Shown: positions 1 to 8,132 of the stretch, piece by piece
Numbering within the stretch: position 1 is the first letter of the stretch
Layout of the letters: every line of letters begins with the position of its first letter
Assembly (NCBI GenBank): GCA_028290305.1
Contig: JAQGKC010000417.1
Coordinates: 1-47,450 of the forward strand
DNA length: 47,450 bases
From: Bradyrhizobium sp.
GTDB taxonomy: Bacteria > Pseudomonadota > Alphaproteobacteria > Rhizobiales > Xanthobacteraceae
Reading direction: 5' to 3'
Notes under the pieces: model-generated
What the model saw: only the letters and a program-made list of their open reading frames with translations
Databases searched by the model: none
Told to the model about the DNA's origin: nothing
Made by a program: the position numbers and the translations under genes

Positions 1-364
1 CAAGGGACTCCAGGCGGCCGACGAGATTTGCGACGCCTACCTGTCAGCCCAGTACACGATCCCAGTCGTGCCCACGCCCGGCGTGGTGAAGAACTGCGCG
101 ATCGACATCGCCGTCTACAAGATGGCGTTGGGCCGCACCGGCCGCACGGACGAGATGCGGCTGCGCTACGAGGACGCTCTGGCTCTGCTGGAGAAGATTT
201 CGACCGGTAAGGTCGGCCTCGGCCTGGTGCCGGTCACTGCGCCGCAGATCGATCCAACCACCGGACAGCCGGTTATCGACCCCACGACCGGCAAGCCCGT
301 CTTGGTTACGACCGACCCGAACGTGAAACGAAACGGCGGATCGTTTGACTGGGGGAGGGCGTAA
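1..364 (+). CDS. Mu gp36-like protein (DUF1320), partial at 5' end
   Basis: The reading frame is open from base 2 and ends at the TAA at 362-364; the N-terminus is outside the window. The visible part runs from an ADEICDAYL-type segment through an alpha-helical region with a C-terminal RYEDALALLEKISTG motif. This pattern is characteristic of the Mu gp36/DUF1320 family, which sits at the head-tail junction region of Mu-like phages. The C-terminal tail is Pro/Thr-rich with two near-repeats (DPTTGQPVI, DPTTGKPVL). The stop overlaps the ATG of the next gene (TAATG), showing translational coupling. The order gp36, gpG-like, gp37-like matches Mu-type phages. The family call is confident; its molecular role is only inferred from position. 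Confidence 0.75.
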   Translation, partial: KGLQAADEICDAYLSAQYTIPVVPTPGVVKNCAIDIAVYKMALGRTGRTDEMRLRYEDALALLEKISTGKVGLGLVPVTAPQIDPTTGQPVIDPTTGKPVLVTTDPNVKRNGGSFDWGRA

Positions 365-831
365 TGTCCGGTTTGGCGATCAGGATCGATGAACACGATC
401 TGCGCCGGCTGAACAAGCGCATCTCCGATCTTCTGCACGACGTGCTCCACCTGGAGCCTGTGTTCGAAGAGGCCGCCCAATACATGAAGCGGTCGACGGT
501 CAACCGCATCCTGCGGTCCAGGACGTCGCCCGAAGGCGAGCGCTGGGAAGCGCTGAGCGACGTGACGGTCAACCTGAAGGGTCACGACCGCATCCTGTTC
601 GTGACCGGCGGGCTGGCCAACAGCATCCAGATCGAGGACGTCGGACACGACGGCTTCACCCTCGGATCGACGGCCGATCACGCCTCCTACATGCAGGAAG
701 GCATCAAGCGGACCAAGGGCATGATCAAGAACAAGACGGTCCCAGCCCGTCCGTTCATGGGCTTCTCTGACGAAAACAAACGACGGATCGCCACCATGAT
801 CCGCGATTATCTGGCGCATGGAGGCGACTGA
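364..831 (+). CDS. phage virion morphogenesis protein (Mu gpG / P2 gpS-like tail completion)
   Basis: A 155-aa protein of the phage virion morphogenesis family (Mu gpG, P2 gpS). Members help complete the head or tail so that the two can join. Family features visible are an N-terminal helical segment, the region around residues 55-75 with an RSRTSPEGERWEAL-type sequence (residues ahead of the common 'G..W..L' motif), LFVTGGLANSI near the centre, an HASYMQEGI segment, and a C-terminal PARPFMGFSDE motif that corresponds to the conserved RPFLG(L/F)S of the family. The start ATG overlaps the upstream stop by one base, and its own stop overlaps the next ATG (TGATG), so it is part of a tightly coupled operon. 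Confidence 0.85.
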   Translation: MSGLAIRIDEHDLRRLNKRISDLLHDVLHLEPVFEEAAQYMKRSTVNRILRSRTSPEGERWEALSDVTVNLKGHDRILFVTGGLANSIQIEDVGHDGFTLGSTADHASYMQEGIKRTKGMIKNKTVPARPFMGFSDENKRRIATMIRDYLAHGGD

Positions 832-1415
832 TGAGCAAGATCGTCGACTTCCGGAAGCGGATCATCGACGCCGTCAAGGCCATGTACCCCGAAATGGATG
901 TCGACTGGTACGACGGCCTTTTCGACGAGCACGATATCGCTGACTGGACGCTGAAGACGCCGAGCGCTCGTGTGGCGGTAATGAATGCACCCGGCGAGCA
1001 CGAGGTGACGGGCGAATTGAACGCCCGGCTTCGCTGCGTGGTCGTCATCATCGACGAGAACAGGAACGTGGCGCTCGACGGCGACGCGAGAGCTTGGGAA
1101 TACGTCGAGAACATCGCCATCATGGCTAACCTGAACAAGTTCGGCGACCCGAATGCGGCGCCGGCCACCATGGTCAAATTCCGCCGCATCAGTCAGCCGG
1201 TCCTCCGCCGAGAAGGTGTGGCTGTCGGAGTCGTCGAGTGGGAGAGCGACCTCACGATCGGACGTAATCGCGTCCTGGAGCGTGAGTTCTTCTACCGCCC
1301 TGACGGATCGATGATCACCCAGGTGCCGCGATCGACGCATGTCCGCGGCGACGTCCACATGGGCGCCCTGGAGCGACACGAGCAGGTGGAAATAGACCTC
1401 GACGACGAGGATTAA
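831..1415 (+). CDS. Mu gp37-like protein (DUF1834)
   Basis: A 194-aa protein placed exactly where Mu-like phages carry gp37, directly after the gpG homologue and ahead of the tail spike. Sequence features fit that small alpha/beta family: an N-terminal helix, a conserved central strand block (residues about 40-85), and a C-terminal REFFYRPDGS segment. The last 25 residues are acidic (VEIDLDDED). Its role in Mu-like virions is not well defined; a tail terminator or connector role is inferred from position. It is coupled to the upstream gene by a TGATG overlap and followed two bases later by the next ATG. Confidence 0.65.
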   Translation: MSKIVDFRKRIIDAVKAMYPEMDVDWYDGLFDEHDIADWTLKTPSARVAVMNAPGEHEVTGELNARLRCVVVIIDENRNVALDGDARAWEYVENIAIMANLNKFGDPNAAPATMVKFRRISQPVLRREGVAVGVVEWESDLTIGRNRVLEREFFYRPDGSMITQVPRSTHVRGDVHMGALERHEQVEIDLDDED

Positions 1416-1417
1416 CG

Positions 1418-2926
1418 ATGAAGGCCCTTCTGGCTATCGAACGGCGAATGCAGGACCTCGAACGCAAGTTCGACAACAATCAGAGGTTCGGCAAGGTCAC
1501 CCAGGTCAAATTCGAAAAAGACCGCTGGTACGTCAAAATGAATGACGGTGATGACCAGACGCCGAGCGGCTCGCAATCGAGCGCCGACCCGATGAACGGG
1601 GAAGGGACCTTCAAGAGCGACTGGCAGCCCTGGCAAAGCCATTCTCACGGCACCATCAAGTTCTCGGTTCCGCCGAAGGTCGGGCAGCAGGTTCTGCTCC
1701 GATCGATCAACGGCACGCCGGAGCTTTCGACGGTTGAGCCCTTTCACTACGGACCGCAGGCTCCTTCGCCGCACGGCAAGCAGGACGAAACGGTCGGACT
1801 GATCCACGAGAAAGAGGATCAGCAACACTGGGTGCATCAGACCAAAGACACCAACCATCTGATCATCAAGACCAAGAAGAAGAATGGCGCCGGCATCGGC
1901 GGCCTGGGCGACATCAGCGGTCTCGGTGATCTCGCCGGCATCGGCCAGATGGCAGGCATGAGCGGCATGGACTTCTCCAGCATGCTCGGCAGCCTCGGCA
2001 ATATCGGCAACCTGAGCAATCTCGGCAGCCTTGCCAACCTCGACATTTCGAGCATGGCGAACCTGTCGCAGATCACCAGCCAGCTCGGCGGCATCGGCGA
2101 CCTTTCGCAGCTGGCCAACATCGGCAACATGCTCAACATGGCCGGCTTGGGCAATCTGGCGCAGTTCGGCAACATCGCGAGCATCGCTCAGCAGGTCACT
2201 TCCGGCGGCTTCCTCAGCCAGGTCGGCGGCATGATCGGCGGCGGCTCCGGCGGCGCGGCAGGCGTCCCGTCCAGCATGGGCGGCCAGTCGCACACAGACA
2301 AGGCGGATGCTCCGAAGCTTCCGGACGTTCCTGAAGAAGGCGACGACGGCGTCACGCAGGTAAAGTCGACCAAGGAGTTCATCCTCAAGACGGTCGGCAA
2401 GAACAAGTCGTACTACCGACAGGACGAAGAGAAGGTCAACGTCCGCTACGGCGAAAAAGACGCCAAGGGCGACGTCCTGATGGACGAGAACCAGGTCAAG
2501 ATCCAGTTCAAGGATAAGAAGGCCATGGTGAAGTGGACCGAGGAAGACCTCACGGTCCAGATGGGCGATGACGATAAGTCCAAGATCCACATGACCGAAG
2601 ATGTCCTCCACCTCTCGCAGGGTGGGAACGCGCACATGGAGATGAAGCAGGATAGCGTCCTGATCAGTCTCGGCGGCAACTCCTGGTTCCTCGACGAGAG
2701 CGGCCTCACCATCACAATGGGCGGCACCTTCTGGAAGCTGTCTGGCAGCGGATGGTCTCAGACGGGCGGCGACGTCGGTCATAACAAGAAGTCCATCGGC
2801 TTCATGCACATCCATGGCGCTACTCCGCCTCCGAGCCTGCCGTTCAATGGCGATGAAGGCTCTCCGCATACCGGCGGTCCTACCGATGCCGGCGGCGGCC
2901 CATCCACTGGAACGGGCACGGCCTAA
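1418..2926 (+). CDS. baseplate spike protein, gpV family, with long Gly/Leu/Asn-rich insert
   Basis: A 502-aa membrane-piercing tail spike of the gpV family, at the tip of the contractile tail. Residues 1-30 are a helical lead-in, residues 30-115 form the OB-like region ending in FSVPPKVGQQVLL, and residues about 330-460 form a beta-rich stalk with alternating hydrophilic strands. The tip carries His464-Ile-His466 followed by GATPPPS, the HxH arrangement that binds iron in the P2 gpV apex (family knowledge). Residues about 149-287 are unusual: a low-complexity run of short units such as LGNIGNLSNLGSLANL with a Gly/Ala/Ser end. P2 gpV is about 210 aa, so this protein is more than twice that size, mainly because of the insert and a long stalk. 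Confidence 0.85.
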   Translation: MKALLAIERRMQDLERKFDNNQRFGKVTQVKFEKDRWYVKMNDGDDQTPSGSQSSADPMNGEGTFKSDWQPWQSHSHGTIKFSVPPKVGQQVLLRSINGTPELSTVEPFHYGPQAPSPHGKQDETVGLIHEKEDQQHWVHQTKDTNHLIIKTKKKNGAGIGGLGDISGLGDLAGIGQMAGMSGMDFSSMLGSLGNIGNLSNLGSLANLDISSMANLSQITSQLGGIGDLSQLANIGNMLNMAGLGNLAQFGNIASIAQQVTSGGFLSQVGGMIGGGSGGAAGVPSSMGGQSHTDKADAPKLPDVPEEGDDGVTQVKSTKEFILKTVGKNKSYYRQDEEKVNVRYGEKDAKGDVLMDENQVKIQFKDKKAMVKWTEEDLTVQMGDDDKSKIHMTEDVLHLSQGGNAHMEMKQDSVLISLGGNSWFLDESGLTITMGGTFWKLSGSGWSQTGGDVGHNKKSIGFMHIHGATPPPSLPFNGDEGSPHTGGPTDAGGGPSTGTGTA

Positions 2927-2942
2927 GCAACAAGGAAAGAAA

Positions 2943-3179
2943 ATGCCCAAGTACAGCGTCGACCGCGAGTTCTGGTGGAAGGGGCTCAAGCGGGAGGTTG
3001 GCTCGACCGTAACGATGACGGAAACTGAAGCCAAGTACCTCACGCATGTCATTACCCCGGTCGCGGCTATCGCCGCGCCCCCGGCGCTAGCGAAAGTCTC
3101 GCGGAAAGCAACTGTTGCGCCTGCGCCTCTCAGCGTGGCCGTGGCGGAGGTGCCTTCCGATGGCAACGGCGCCAACTGA
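2943..3179 (+). CDS. small tail-operon protein of unknown function (78 aa)
   Basis: The start ATG at 2943 is preceded by a good ribosome binding site (AAGGAAAG). The N-terminal 40 residues look folded (aromatic FWWKGLKREVGSTVTMTETEA, then a hydrophobic end), while the last 30 are Ala/Pro/Val-rich and probably disordered. The same layout, a short basic strand, a 'G..h.m...e' turn and a small helix, recurs in the 62-aa gene at 7944, so both may belong to the small accessory proteins found between tail genes of such phages. The 3' end overlaps the start of the gp25-like gene by 20 bases. No function can be given. Confidence 0.6.
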   Translation: MPKYSVDREFWWKGLKREVGSTVTMTETEAKYLTHVITPVAAIAAPPALAKVSRKATVAPAPLSVAVAEVPSDGNGAN

Positions 3180-3519
3180 TCACCTGATCGACATCAATCG
3201 TGAGACAGGCGAACTGATCCAGGGCTGGCCCCGGATCAAGCAAAGCATCTTCGTCATCCTCACCACCCGCCTGCGCACGCGCCTGATGCGGCTGTGGTGG
3301 GGATCGAATTTCTCCGACATGCAGGACAAGCCGTCCAACATGGAGACGATGATGAGCGGCATGATGGCTGCCATCGCCGCGATCAATACCTACGAACCGG
3401 AATTCAAGGTCACTCGCGTGTCCATTGACGAGGCCGACGCGACTGGCGCCATCACCATCACCATTGAGGGCGTCGATCTTGTCGATGCAGCCCTCAAGCG
3501 ATTGAAAACCACCATCTAA
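3160..3519 (+). CDS. baseplate wedge protein, gp25/gpW family
   Basis: A 119-aa homologue of P2 gpW and T4 gp25, the small wedge protein that starts sheath assembly at the baseplate. ATG 3160 is chosen because GGAGG lies nine bases upstream and the family homology starts just downstream; an in-frame ATG at 3115 would reach further into the preceding gene. The family pattern is visible: an N-terminal 'ID..TG....GWP.I.QSI..IL.TR...R.MR..WGS' block followed by a helix and a C-terminal strand pair (FKVTRVSID, GAITITIEGVDL). It sits between the spike and gpJ genes, as in P2 and Mu. Confidence 0.85.
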   Translation: MATAPTDHLIDINRETGELIQGWPRIKQSIFVILTTRLRTRLMRLWWGSNFSDMQDKPSNMETMMSGMMAAIAAINTYEPEFKVTRVSIDEADATGAITITIEGVDLVDAALKRLKTTI

Positions 3520-3533
3520 GGCGAGGGCCTCTA

Positions 3534-4403
3534 ATGCCGAGTTTTGAGTCACCCGCGCTCTACATCGACTTTGCGCGATTGCCTCCCCCCAAGGTAATCG
3601 AGACGATTGATTACGAGGTCATGCTGGCCAGATACAAGGCAGATGTTCTGGCAAAGAACCCGGCTCTCGCCGCGGCCTTGAAGCTGGAACAATCTCCGAC
3701 GAACATTATCCTGGGGGCTGAGGCCTACGGCGAAATGATCGTGCGGGAGCGCATCAACGCCGCGGCCAAGGCAAGCATGCTGCCGTTCGCCACTGGCTCA
3801 GACCTGGAGGTGATCGGCGCGCGGTTCAATGTCCAGCGTATGCCTGGCGAACTGGATCCTCGCCTTTGCAGGCGCATTCAGCTGTCGATGGAAAGTTTCA
3901 CGACTGCCGGCAGCCCAGGATCGTACATCTTCCATGCTTTGAGCGCTTCGATCAATGTTAAAGACGCTTCGGCTGTAACCGAGCGTGGCACCGGCAAGGT
4001 AACTGTCACCGTCATGGCAGACGGAACCAACCCGGTTCCGACCGCCGATGTAATAGACGCTGTCTACGACCGCCTCATGGCGGACGGCATCAAGCCTCTC
4101 ACCGATGATATCTCCGTACTGCCGGTCACTAAGATCGCGACGGACATCGTCGCCAACATCACGCTTTACCCTGGCCCCGATTCTTCGCTGGTCATCGCCG
4201 ACATCAACAAGTCCCTCACGAGCTTGCGTAATCGCATCTCGCTGATCGGTCGAGACCTTAAGCGATCTGCTCTTCTCGCCGCCCTCACACAGGAAGGCGT
4301 TCAGAATGTTGAACTCGACTTCGATGATATCAATGTCGGGACCAGCGCCTGCGTCTGGATCAACTCGGCCAGTGTGAACGTGCTATCAGCACGTCAGGAG
4401 TAA
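3534..4403 (+). CDS. baseplate protein J (Mu gp47 / P2 gpJ family)
   Basis: A 289-aa baseplate wedge protein of the gpJ family, equivalent to T4 gp6, which forms the inner ring of the baseplate. The N-terminus has the conserved SFESPALYIDFARLPPPKVIETIDYE-type opening and the centre has ATGSDLEVIGARFNVQR, the usual ASG.DLD.LG signature. The C-terminal half contains the PVPTADVIDAVYDRL segment typical of the family, where ring contacts are made. It begins 14 bases after the gp25-like gene, with GAGGGC ahead of the ATG, and is followed four bases later by gpI. Length is close to P2 gpJ (about 300 aa). Confidence 0.9.
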   Translation: MPSFESPALYIDFARLPPPKVIETIDYEVMLARYKADVLAKNPALAAALKLEQSPTNIILGAEAYGEMIVRERINAAAKASMLPFATGSDLEVIGARFNVQRMPGELDPRLCRRIQLSMESFTTAGSPGSYIFHALSASINVKDASAVTERGTGKVTVTVMADGTNPVPTADVIDAVYDRLMADGIKPLTDDISVLPVTKIATDIVANITLYPGPDSSLVIADINKSLTSLRNRISLIGRDLKRSALLAALTQEGVQNVELDFDDINVGTSACVWINSASVNVLSARQE

Positions 4404-4406
4404 CCA

Positions 4407-5636
4407 ATGGCTGAACGCCTGATGGAGCATATCCTTGCTCCGAACGCCACGGTGTTTGAGCGCACGCTGACCTCTCAGGTTGATCGTCTTCTAGCACTCG
4501 ACACTGACCGGCTTCGCCGTCTATGGGATCCATATCGGTGTCACATCGACGATCTGCCTTATCTGGCATGGTCATTTTCGGTAGACATCTGGGATCCAGA
4601 CTGGTCGGAAATGAAGAAGCGGCGCGTTGTCGCGAACGCCGTCGCTCATCACAGGATCAAAGGAACGAAGGCCGGCATGGCCACGTACCTCGATCTTGTC
4701 GACGCGAGTCTCAAGAAGCTCGTCGTGCCGCCGGCTCGCGGCTACCGCATCCCGGCGATGACAAATGACGAGTTTCAGGGCTGGCTGTCGCAGCTCTCCC
4801 AGATCCGCATCTATCCGTATCTTGTTCGGTCGAAAGCCGACAAACGCGACTTCAGGATGCCGGCCTATTGCTTCCGGAATAACAATTTCCGGCAGCCAAG
4901 TATCGGTCCCAACATCTATGGCCGCAAAGCCACGATCTACAAGCAGGGTGTAGATGTTCCCGTTCGCCTGGAGGCGATGACGGAATTGGGCGGCCAGGCT
5001 GTCGAGCGGGTCTTCTTTGGAGACGTCACCAAGCGCGATTTCCATTCGCATGGTTTCCGCGGTCATCATTTCTACGAACCGTCGACCGCTGCAGACAACA
5101 TCGTCACCGTCAGGATCACGCCGGAAGCTTCTGACCTCGTTTCTGTCACGCCTGGCTTGACACCACAGGATGTCAAACCAGTCCAGATTGCTGAGCGTCA
5201 CACGCCTCAGCCGGGTCAGCACTTCCACGATTACAACAAGTCGTTCAGGGGGAGCAACTTCCGGCGGGAGACAGATGCTCCTCAGTGGGTCTACGACCGC
5301 GTGGCCCTGCATCGTCAGGAAGACCTGCCAACAGGTCTCTCGGCGAAGTGGTATCGCGGCAATATGCGGTACGGCATTCCGGCCTACACGGCGCAAGCCA
5401 CCATCTCTATCAACATGAAGCGCTCACCCGCGCGTGGCTTCGGCGGGCGCTTCCGGAACGGCTTCCGCACCCCAACAAACATGGATCGGCTCTACGACGC
5501 CTGCGACGCAATCGTGGCTTCGAAGCCGCTTCGCGACACCGTGCTCGTCGACACCGTCACCCACCGTGTGGTCCGGCTCGGCGATCGTCGCAAGCTTGGA
5601 TCTTTCAAACTCGGCGAAATCAAGCGGGTCGCGTAA
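4407..5636 (+). CDS. tail protein I (P2 gpI family) with long C-terminal extension
   Basis: A 409-aa protein whose first 120 residues match the gpI family: ILAPNATVFERTL, a helix with R..LWDP..C..D.LP.LAW.F.VD.WDP.W, then V.NA...HR.KGT.AG. In contractile tails gpI joins the baseplate to the tail fibres. P2 gpI is about 176 aa; here about 290 further residues follow. They are rich in repeated HGFRGHHFYEP, FRGSNFRRE and FRQPSIG elements, i.e. recurring 'FR.xxF' units, probably a beta-rich adaptor for fibres. The extension is common in rhizobial prophages as far as I recall. It ends 22 bases before the next gene, which has its own AGGAG site. Confidence 0.8.
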   Translation: MAERLMEHILAPNATVFERTLTSQVDRLLALDTDRLRRLWDPYRCHIDDLPYLAWSFSVDIWDPDWSEMKKRRVVANAVAHHRIKGTKAGMATYLDLVDASLKKLVVPPARGYRIPAMTNDEFQGWLSQLSQIRIYPYLVRSKADKRDFRMPAYCFRNNNFRQPSIGPNIYGRKATIYKQGVDVPVRLEAMTELGGQAVERVFFGDVTKRDFHSHGFRGHHFYEPSTAADNIVTVRITPEASDLVSVTPGLTPQDVKPVQIAERHTPQPGQHFHDYNKSFRGSNFRRETDAPQWVYDRVALHRQEDLPTGLSAKWYRGNMRYGIPAYTAQATISINMKRSPARGFGGRFRNGFRTPTNMDRLYDACDAIVASKPLRDTVLVDTVTHRVVRLGDRRKLGSFKLGEIKRVA

Positions 5637-5658
5637 GCGGCTCCACCAGGAGAAAATT

Positions 5659-7920
5659 GTGGAAAATAAGATCATCTTTCACGCGAACATCGATGATGAT
5701 CCGACAGACTTTACCCGTCTGCAGGACTTCGCCGAGAACTCGCTCGATCACGTCGTCGTTGACGGCATCACCGATCGCACGAAATACACTGGTTTCACGG
5801 TCACCAAGTCTGCCGTGACCCAGATCTCGGTCAGCCCGGGACGCCTGTATTCCGCGGGCAAGGTGTTCGCTTCGGGCGACAGCGCCTGGGCGAAGGACTT
5901 CATCACCCAGTTGCCCATCGCCGGCAAGAAGATCGCCGCGGTTGTGACCTGGGGCTCGGAGTCGGACACCGACGTGCGTCCACGCCAGTTCCTGATCAAT
6001 GCGGAAACCCGCCAGGCTGAGCCTCAGGCCGTTCCGATGGTTCACTCCCGTGTGGCGAACCTGAACGTCCAGATTGGTCAGGAGTCTCCTGATCCGACGC
6101 CGCCGCTGGTTGACGCCGGTTACACCATCATCGCTCTCGTGACCTTGACGCCGACCGGTGTCGACACGATCGTGATGCAGGACGCCAACAAGCTGGCAAG
6201 CGTTCAGTCCCATGAAGACCGGATCATCGATCTCGAAGTGTTCGAGAATGAGGCCGGCCTGCAGATGAAGACGCTGTCGTCCGATATCGCCGCTATCAAG
6301 GCGAACCAGACTGGCATTGCCTCGAAGGAGAGTGTCGGCCGCACGCTTCAGCGCCTTGCGGTTCTCGAATCCAAGAATGGCGTGTCTTACGCCGCCATCG
6401 ACTCCGATGCGAACTTCTTCCTCACCGAGGACAAGTCGCTGCTCACCGACCCGCTTTCACATGTGAAAGTGGAGGAGGGCATCCGCTTCCCGGCCGCGGC
6501 TCAGGCCGTGAGTGCGATGCAGATCTTCAATCCGCTCGATCCGTTTGCGTCGATCAAGAACGGCATCCTGTTCCCCGCCTATACGCGGGAAGCATGGCTT
6601 CAGTCCGGCGAACGCAACGGCGAGACGCAGATTGCCTCATTCTCGCAGACCAGCTTCGACATGGTCATCAAGCAGATGTCGCGTCAGCGCATCAGGTACG
6701 GCGAAGAGTTCACTGTCTGCACCAACAGCGTCTGGTGGCAGACCGGCACCTACGATTTCTGGAACCAGACCTTCACCCGCGCAGGTGAAACATTCCAGGT
6801 CATCTTCGCCGAGTCGCTGTGGGCTGTGGACCACAAGATTTACCGCATGCGCAAAATCTGGACTGACACTGTCACCGAGCCTTACTGGGACAAGGTGACG
6901 ACCTCCGTCTCTATCCCCGGAGCGCAGATCGCCGAGACATGGCTTCAGGGCCAGAACATGTGGCTCGACGCTGTCGGCATCATGTTCACTCGCCTTGCGG
7001 CGAACGGAACGGCGAACATTTCGATCGTCGAGGTCTCTGATTACGGCTTGCCGAACATCAAGAGCGCGATCGCGACAGCGACTCTGACCCGTGAGAACAT
7101 GGTCCTCAATGCCGAGACCGTTGTTCCGCTGCAGCCGACCTTCCTTCAGGCTGGCAGGCGGTACGCCATCGTCATCATCACGGCGGCAGACCACTGGGTC
7201 GCCACTGTTCCAGGCACGAGCTTCACGCAGGGCACGTTCTTCTACGTGCTTGATGGCGCTTATGCCCAGGGCGACGCTACCCGCGATCTCTGGATGAAGT
7301 TGTACCGCTGCAAATTCAACCAGCAGCGCACGGTTGTTAACCTCAACTCGCTCCAGCTCTCTGGAGGTATCCTCACGATCGACGTTCTGGCCGGAACCAT
7401 CATCCCGGACGGAACCAGCCTTTCGTACGAGGTGCAGGTCGGATCCAACTGGTACAACTGGAACGACGTCGACGTCTATGTTCTGGGCCAGGGCGGCACG
7501 ATCCCGCCGCTGCTTCCCTTCCGGGCTGTATTCAACGGTTCGGTCGACTGCATGCCCGCAATCAACCTGCTCGACAGTCAGGTCACGGTCTCGCGCCCCG
7601 ATATCACTGCGAAGCATATCTCGCAGACGAGGACGCTGCCGGCGGCATCGACCCAGATCCGGGTGTTGGAACGGTACGAATATTTCGATCCGGTCTATCA
7701 CACCGCGGCCTTGAAGCTTCGGACGGGAGCGGCGTTCGCCACCGTCGTCTCGCCCTCCAGCGTTTCGACCGCAATTGACCCGGTCGATGGCGCCTACGAG
7801 AGGACTTACGTCTTCAACCTGGGTGCCGCGGTCACGCAGTTCCGCAAGGACACGCAGATCGACAGTTCCACGCCGCAGAGGACGTTCCACGTCGCGTGGC
7901 AAAAGGACTACGCACTCTGA
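5659..7920 (+). CDS. large tail fibre / baseplate-attached protein (753 aa)
   Basis: The start is GTG 5659, chosen because AGGAG lies seven bases upstream and because sequence before it is out of phase with the gpI gene. The N-terminal 130 residues (around VSPGRLYSAGKVF) resemble the phage protein group (DUF4815-like) that attaches to the baseplate. A helical coiled stretch follows (residues about 190-230, EDRIIDLEVFENEAGLQM), then a long beta-rich region to the C-terminus. No collar domain or lysozyme motif is seen. The position between gpI and the collar-type fibre supports a fibre or baseplate-appendage role. The exact family is an inference. Confidence 0.6.
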   Translation: MENKIIFHANIDDDPTDFTRLQDFAENSLDHVVVDGITDRTKYTGFTVTKSAVTQISVSPGRLYSAGKVFASGDSAWAKDFITQLPIAGKKIAAVVTWGSESDTDVRPRQFLINAETRQAEPQAVPMVHSRVANLNVQIGQESPDPTPPLVDAGYTIIALVTLTPTGVDTIVMQDANKLASVQSHEDRIIDLEVFENEAGLQMKTLSSDIAAIKANQTGIASKESVGRTLQRLAVLESKNGVSYAAIDSDANFFLTEDKSLLTDPLSHVKVEEGIRFPAAAQAVSAMQIFNPLDPFASIKNGILFPAYTREAWLQSGERNGETQIASFSQTSFDMVIKQMSRQRIRYGEEFTVCTNSVWWQTGTYDFWNQTFTRAGETFQVIFAESLWAVDHKIYRMRKIWTDTVTEPYWDKVTTSVSIPGAQIAETWLQGQNMWLDAVGIMFTRLAANGTANISIVEVSDYGLPNIKSAIATATLTRENMVLNAETVVPLQPTFLQAGRRYAIVIITAADHWVATVPGTSFTQGTFFYVLDGAYAQGDATRDLWMKLYRCKFNQQRTVVNLNSLQLSGGILTIDVLAGTIIPDGTSLSYEVQVGSNWYNWNDVDVYVLGQGGTIPPLLPFRAVFNGSVDCMPAINLLDSQVTVSRPDITAKHISQTRTLPAASTQIRVLERYEYFDPVYHTAALKLRTGAAFATVVSPSSVSTAIDPVDGAYERTYVFNLGAAVTQFRKDTQIDSSTPQRTFHVAWQKDYAL

Positions 7921-7943
7921 TCCGCTGAAAAGGACATCATCAC

Positions 7944-8132
7944 ATGAGCAATGAAACGAACCCCGCTGCTACGGCAGCGGGCGCTGACGCGCGTTACGAC
8001 GTCAAGATTTCCGCTCGCTTCCCGTACCTCGGGTTCGATTACATGCCCGGTCATAAGCATGAAGTCGATCAAGATGTTCTGGATGCGATGACGGCGGCCG
8101 GGGTGGTTGCTGATGTCAAGCACATTTCCTGA
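7944..8132 (+). CDS. small tail-operon protein (62 aa)
   Basis: A 62-aa protein with an Ala/Thr-rich N-terminus and a conserved-looking C-terminal part: YDVKISARFPYLG followed by PGH.HEV.QDVLDAM..AGVV. This strand-turn-helix arrangement resembles small accessory proteins scattered in phage head and tail operons and is similar in layout to the 78-aa protein at 2943. The ATG has AAAGGAC a few bases upstream. It overlaps the start of the collar fibre gene by 20 bases. The function is unknown. Confidence 0.6.
   Translation: MSNETNPAATAAGADARYDVKISARFPYLGFDYMPGHKHEVDQDVLDAMTAAGVVADVKHIS

Noticed and set aside
1412..3175. 587-aa open frame on the - strand opposite the spike gene
   Set aside because: It mirrors the codon bias of the gpV gene, is low-complexity, and has no family pattern or ribosome site; the + strand gene is secure.
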